Source: a virus. Taken from it: a stretch of 33,455 nucleotides of DNA. Position numbers and translations under genes: made by a program. The DNA is taken from positions 1 through 33,455 of the IMG/VR virus record IMGVR_UViG_3300042691_012985; one strand, given 5' to 3'. Below are positions 30,161-33,455 of this stretch, in pieces (position 1 is the first letter of the stretch; every line of letters starts with the position of its first letter). The notes beneath the pieces are model-generated. The model saw only the letters and a program-made list of their open reading frames with translations. It searched no databases and was not told the DNA's origin.

Positions 30161-30408
30161 TTCTGATTGCCTCCATATCCTTCGCATTTTTCATCATCGA
30201 GGTGCTGCGGTGGCCATCACCCGGCACCTTGCTCTATCGTAAGCCGTTTAACTGTATCCCTTGTTTATCGGCATGGACTGCGCTGGCGTTGTTCTTCCTG
30301 CCGGAAGTCTGCACGGAGGTGATGGTGGCAATGTTTGGTGCGGGAGCATTGGGTGCATTTGTAAAGCCAGCGGCACAGAAATTGTATAACACACTGATAA
30401 AAATATGA
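30094..30408 (+). CDS. Membrane protein with CxxC motif (104 aa)
   Basis: ATG 30094 gives 104 residues; a TTG at 30079 would add five. After a polar start there is a membrane helix at about 20-38 (VLILIASISFAFFIIEV), then KPFNCIPCLSAWTAL (Cys54 and Cys57) and hydrophobic segments at 59-70 and 74-90. The CxxC-Leu-Ser-x-Trp layout recalls the CPxCxxFW pattern of DUF1360-like small membrane proteins. It overlaps the lipoprotein gene by 67 nt and the next gene by 4 nt. Function unknown. Confidence 0.6.
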   Translation: MEASRYPDEKQTKQPNAKKQVLILIASISFAFFIIEVLRWPSPGTLLYRKPFNCIPCLSAWTALALFFLPEVCTEVMVAMFGAGALGAFVKPAAQKLYNTLIKI

Positions 30409-30689
30409 CAACCGAACACTACGAATTTTTGAAAGCTAACGCTATAAACTTTGAAACGGTTAAGCTCGGATTCGTTAAGAATTTACCGATGCCCGTTTTA
30501 ACGCAATATGAGGCGATTTATCGGGCTTACCTAGATGATAAGTACGTAGTGACACCTTGGTGCTCTGCGTGCGTTTTTGATATGTTAAAACGTCTCATAA
30601 CGCTATACGAAGAATATCAAGCCAACAAAGCCGTACCCGTTGCCTCTGAAACCACAACCACACAACCGAAACGAAAAAGAAAATCCTAA
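30405..30689 (+). CDS. Hypothetical protein with basic tail (94 aa)
   Basis: A short protein with a helical middle (LPMPVLTQYEAIYRAYLDDKY, about residues 27-47), a CSAC pair and a basic Thr/Lys/Arg-rich tail (QPKRKRKS). Proteins with the 'Y.V.PWCS.CV.DML.RL' middle turn up in Bacteroidota phages without a known function. It begins in the stop of the membrane protein and ends one base into the next ATG (ATGG context), so it is coupled. Confidence 0.52.
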   Translation: MTTEHYEFLKANAINFETVKLGFVKNLPMPVLTQYEAIYRAYLDDKYVVTPWCSACVFDMLKRLITLYEEYQANKAVPVASETTTTQPKRKRKS

Positions 30690-30943
30690 TGGTTCACATT
30701 GATTTCACCGAAACAAAGGGCATAAGCCGGAGGGAGCAGATCATTAAGCAGTACCAGATTACTGCTCGGTGCCTCCAGATCCTTCGTTCTTATGCGAAAG
30801 GGCAAACCGATAAGCAGACAGCGATGGAGTTGGGAGTCGGGCTTACTGCAGTACACAATCAGAAAACAAGGCTCCGGAACAGGATGAATGAGCCATCCAA
30901 TGTATCAATGATTGTGCGCTTGGTCCGGGAGGGCGTGATATGA
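30689..30943 (+). CDS. LuxR/GerE-type HTH protein (84 aa)
   Basis: Residues 28-68 (CLQILRSYAKGQTDKQTAMELGV, then GLTAVHNQKTRLRNRM) match the GerE-type HTH: 'L...A.G.T.K..A..L.....TV..h...l..Km'. It is a stand-alone DNA-binding domain without a receiver. A regulator of late or packaging genes is likely by position, since its stop overlaps the glycosyltransferase ATG (30940) and the terminase genes follow. Targets are unknown. Confidence 0.65.
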   Translation: MVHIDFTETKGISRREQIIKQYQITARCLQILRSYAKGQTDKQTAMELGVGLTAVHNQKTRLRNRMNEPSNVSMIVRLVREGVI

Positions 30944-31959
30944 ATGTGCTGGGGGTAACCAGGCAGAACAGCGCGGTAGGTTACCATCGGATTATGTTAC
31001 CGCTGCACTACATGAAGAAGGAGGGGCTGATCGATGGCCATGTCCGATTGACCGATCAGCTGAATGATGAGGCATTCAAAGGGCATCAGTTCGACATCGT
31101 GGTTATGAACCGGTACGCGGAAGGATACGAACTGGAGCAGGTGCTGGAACTACGCCAGCGGTACGGCTTTCGGTTGGTGGTGGATGCGGATGATTACTGG
31201 CATTTGGATCCTTGGCATATACTTTTTTCAGTGTACCCATCCGAGAAGGTCATCGACCATTTGCAAGCGGCCGACCTCGTCACCTGTACCAATGGACTGC
31301 TGGCCGATGCGATCCGGGAGGAATTGGGCGTTGAGGATGTTCACATACTGCCGAATGGGTTACCCTTCGATGATGACCAGTTTACGGATATCCGAAGCGA
31401 CCAGACAGATCGGACAAGGTTCGTTTATGTGGGTGGCAATACCCATCTGAACGACATTAAGGCCATAGCGGGGGCGATGAAGAAGGTACAAAGTAATTCC
31501 CTGTTCCGGGATGAGGCCAGTATAACGCTGTGCGGTTTTCAGGATCATGAGGTATGGCACCGGATGGCGGTGTATCTGAAAGGTGGGTATTCCGGTAACT
31601 TTGGCATCCAGAAAGGGCTTCCGGTTAGCCAGTACATGAACCTGTACAATGATGCGGATGTGGCACTGGCTCCGCTGGTGGATAGCAAGTTCAATCGGAT
31701 GAAATCGAACCTAAAAGCACTGGAGGCAGCAGCAAAGCGGATACCGTTGATCGCTTCCGATGTGGCACCGTACCAAGGCAGTGAGTACATACTGACCGCT
31801 GTAAATTCTTCCGAATGGTCTATTTACATGAGAGAGATGGTCGATAGTCCGAACTATCGGCAATGGGTAGGCGAGCAACTGGGCAAGGAATGCCGTGAGC
31901 AGTTCGACATTCGGGACATTAACAAAAAACGGGCGGAAGCCTATAAAAGTTTGATATGA
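30940..31959 (+). CDS. GT-B glycosyltransferase, GT4-like (339 aa)
   Basis: An N-terminal Rossmann-like domain starts VTRQNSAVGYHRIMLP (GT4-like beginning) and includes FRLVVDADDYWHL; a second domain has TRFVYVGGNTHLND, then PVSQYMNLYNDADVALAPL and RMKSNLKALEAAAKRIPLIAS with the typical E-x7-like region of GT4 enzymes. It would transfer a sugar from a nucleotide sugar. Substrates in phages include host surface glycans, virion proteins or modified DNA; nothing here decides. Its presence between a regulator and the terminase genes, with stop/start overlaps on both sides, means it is an integral part of the late operon. Confidence 0.8.
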   Translation: MNVLGVTRQNSAVGYHRIMLPLHYMKKEGLIDGHVRLTDQLNDEAFKGHQFDIVVMNRYAEGYELEQVLELRQRYGFRLVVDADDYWHLDPWHILFSVYPSEKVIDHLQAADLVTCTNGLLADAIREELGVEDVHILPNGLPFDDDQFTDIRSDQTDRTRFVYVGGNTHLNDIKAIAGAMKKVQSNSLFRDEASITLCGFQDHEVWHRMAVYLKGGYSGNFGIQKGLPVSQYMNLYNDADVALAPLVDSKFNRMKSNLKALEAAAKRIPLIASDVAPYQGSEYILTAVNSSEWSIYMREMVDSPNYRQWVGEQLGKECREQFDIRDINKKRAEAYKSLI

Positions 31960-32384
31960 AACGGGGAGTACCGAAAAAGATAGAATCTCCCGAAATAATG
32001 GGGGAACACTTCGACAAGTATTGTGAGTGGGTAAAAAGTAATCCTATAAAGGTGCATGACTTTGTGGGTAAGGATGGAACGGAAGTATACAGGGAAAGGG
32101 AGCGGCCATTGACAATGGAGGGTTTTGAATGCTGGTTATACGATCAGGGCATTATTTCAGACTTATCTCATTATTTTTCAAATAAAGACAACAGATACAG
32201 CGATTTCGTCGCTATCTGTCGCGTAATACGGCAAAAAATTAGAAATCATCAAATTGATGGCGGCATGGCTGGCATCTTCAATCCATCCATTACCCAGCGA
32301 CTTAATGGCCTTACAGAGAAGCAGGAAGTTAAACACGATGGCACGGTGGAAATCGTCATGACAAAGGGCAAAACCTTGCTTTAA
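31956..32384 (+). CDS. terS: Terminase small subunit (142 aa)
   Basis: The middle has an HTH-like pattern (TMEGFECWLYDQGIISDLSHYF) and FVAICRVIRQKIRNHQIDGG, followed by the characteristic GIFNPSITQRLNGLTEKQEV, close to the P22 gp3-type small-terminase pattern ..YN..I..R.LGL.DKQE... The small subunit recognises phage DNA at the packaging start and hands it to the large subunit. It overlaps the glycosyltransferase gene (ATGA) and its TAA overlaps the ATG of the large-subunit gene. Confidence 0.82.
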   Translation: MKRGVPKKIESPEIMGEHFDKYCEWVKSNPIKVHDFVGKDGTEVYRERERPLTMEGFECWLYDQGIISDLSHYFSNKDNRYSDFVAICRVIRQKIRNHQIDGGMAGIFNPSITQRLNGLTEKQEVKHDGTVEIVMTKGKTLL

Positions 32385-33455
32385 TGCGCATCGAGATACC
32401 AGAACTTCACCAGAACCAGGAGTCGGTCTATGAAAGCAAAGCCCGTTTTCGCGTGGTCATGTGTGGGCGGCGGTTCGGTAAGTCAGAACTTGCCATCACG
32501 GAAATCGTGATAAACGGGGTGCATGGCAAGCAGGTTGCCTACATCACCCCTACCTACAACCTTGCAAAGGCATTTTTCGACAAGTTGGCGAAAGCGGTAC
32601 CATTCCCGGCGAATAGATCGGAACTGACCATTCAATTCGTGAATGGCGGATCGGTGCAATTTTTCACCGGTGAACGGCTGGACAACCTGCGCGGGCGAAA
32701 ATTCCACCTTGTCGTAATTGACGAGGCAAGTTTCATTCCTGATCTGGAAACCGGCTGGCTCAATTCCATCCGGCCCACCTTAACAGACTACAAGGGTAGG
32801 GCATTGTTCCTATCGACACCTCGGGGAAAGAACTATTTTTTCAGTCTGTACAACAAAGGGCTGAACGGGGAGCCGGACTGGCAGTCTTTCAAATTCAGCA
32901 CATATGATAACCCATACATCGACGCGTATGAAATCGACGATGCGCGCAGGCAACTACCGGAAGCAGTATTCAATCAGGAGTACATGGCTGATCCGGCGGA
33001 GAATGCGGCTAATCCGTTTGGCCTTGCGTTTATCCAACAATGCACCTACCCGATCAGCCAGACTCCGCCAGCGGTTTATGGCATTGATTTGGCGAAGTCT
33101 GTAGACTTTACGGTAATCATCGGACTGGACAGCACGGGGTCGGTGTGCTACTTTGACCGCTTCCAGAAGGACTGGCGGCAGACGCGGACAGATATCAAAC
33201 GGCTACCACGCGCACCTATGCTCGTCGACTCGTCCGGTGTGGGCGATCCGATCGTGGAGGACCTAATGAACGATGGGCTGGATGCGACCGGGTTCAAATT
33301 CAGCAACACATCAAAGCAGCAGATAATGTTAGGGCTTGTGTCGGCAGTGCAGCAGCGCAAAATAACTTTCCCGGAGGGGCCGATCACCAGAGAACTGGAA
33401 ACCATCGAATACCAGTTCGGCCAGTACGGTGTGAAGTACGCCGCACCGCAGGGTT
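32384..33455 (+). CDS. terL: Terminase large subunit, truncated at the window end
   Basis: The frame from ATG 32384 is open for 357 codons to the window edge. Walker A is CGRRFGKS (27-34), Walker B VVIDEA (110-115), and the coupling motif is LFLSTPRG (141-148). The nuclease domain begins at YGIDLAKSVDF (Asp235) and has MLVDSSGVGD (Asp282); the last catalytic Asp and the C-terminus lie outside. It drives DNA into the prohead and cuts it. The ATG is in a TAATG overlap with the small-subunit stop. With typical lengths near 420-450 residues, about 60-90 are missing. Confidence 0.9.
   Translation, partial: MRIEIPELHQNQESVYESKARFRVVMCGRRFGKSELAITEIVINGVHGKQVAYITPTYNLAKAFFDKLAKAVPFPANRSELTIQFVNGGSVQFFTGERLDNLRGRKFHLVVIDEASFIPDLETGWLNSIRPTLTDYKGRALFLSTPRGKNYFFSLYNKGLNGEPDWQSFKFSTYDNPYIDAYEIDDARRQLPEAVFNQEYMADPAENAANPFGLAFIQQCTYPISQTPPAVYGIDLAKSVDFTVIIGLDSTGSVCYFDRFQKDWRQTRTDIKRLPRAPMLVDSSGVGDPIVEDLMNDGLDATGFKFSNTSKQQIMLGLVSAVQQRKITFPEGPITRELETIEYQFGQYGVKYAAPQG

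Noticed and set aside
1-33455. The window being a complete circular genome
   Set aside because: Joining the ends stops the large terminase at codon 358 without its last catalytic region, and the first residues of the window do not look like a terminase end, so sequence is missing.

Overview
This window looks like part of the genome of a tailed double-stranded DNA phage (or an unintegrated prophage-like element) that infects a member of the Bacteroidota. Three things point there. Several promoter-like boxes match the Bacteroidota -7 consensus TAnnTTTG (clearest at 17082-17089). Translation starts rarely have a strong Shine-Dalgarno sequence and often sit in A/T-rich leaders. Many proteins (portal with a long C-terminal extension, XkdF-like protease, tail-tube-like protein, fibre with an 'RMTTTQRNAI' segment, M15 endolysin) have the look of known Bacteroidota phage families. 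All family calls come from reading motifs, not from searches. Every convincing gene is on the plus strand, packing is tight with many ATGA-type overlaps, and I saw no integrase, tRNA gene or CRISPR array.

Layout. 1-5405: tail module (a truncated C-terminus, two large tail/baseplate-like proteins, a tape-measure-like protein). 5422-8643: capsid module (protease, scaffold-like protein, major capsid protein) and a tail-tube-like protein. 8793-12252: small tail-like protein, portal fusion, connector and completion-like proteins; the portal lies downstream of the capsid gene, which is unusual. 12262-14727: fibre and accessory protein. 14745-16738: small proteins and lysis cassette (two holin-like proteins, DUF3310 protein, spanin-like protein, M15 peptidase). 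16739-17093: non-coding, with three tandem promoter-terminator-like units and then a strong promoter. 17094-25915: early/DNA-metabolism region (HTH regulator, SSB-like protein, two methyltransferases, Cas4/RecB-type nuclease, SF2 helicase, ASCH-like and VRR-NUC proteins, YopX cassette, many small genes). 26037-28637: primase-helicase, followed by an A/T-rich repeat cluster (28538-28877) that is a good replication-origin candidate. 28874-30943: small proteins, a sigma-like factor, envelope-directed small proteins and a LuxR-like HTH protein. 30940-33455: glycosyltransferase, small terminase and the first 357 codons of the large terminase, cut by the window end.

Together, the PrimPol/SF3 protein, SF2 helicase, SSB-like protein and two PD-(D/E)XK nucleases form a replication and recombination set. 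The methyltransferases may protect phage DNA or modify other substrates. The HTH regulator at the main early promoter and the sigma-like and LuxR-like proteins before the packaging genes suggest staged expression. The least explained parts are the 76-bp-periodic non-coding array, the TCATGA iteron cluster, a 20-bp imperfect inverted repeat next to an A/T-rich YopX cassette, a duplicated 29-nt hairpin element, and a 65-nt hairpin before the primase gene.
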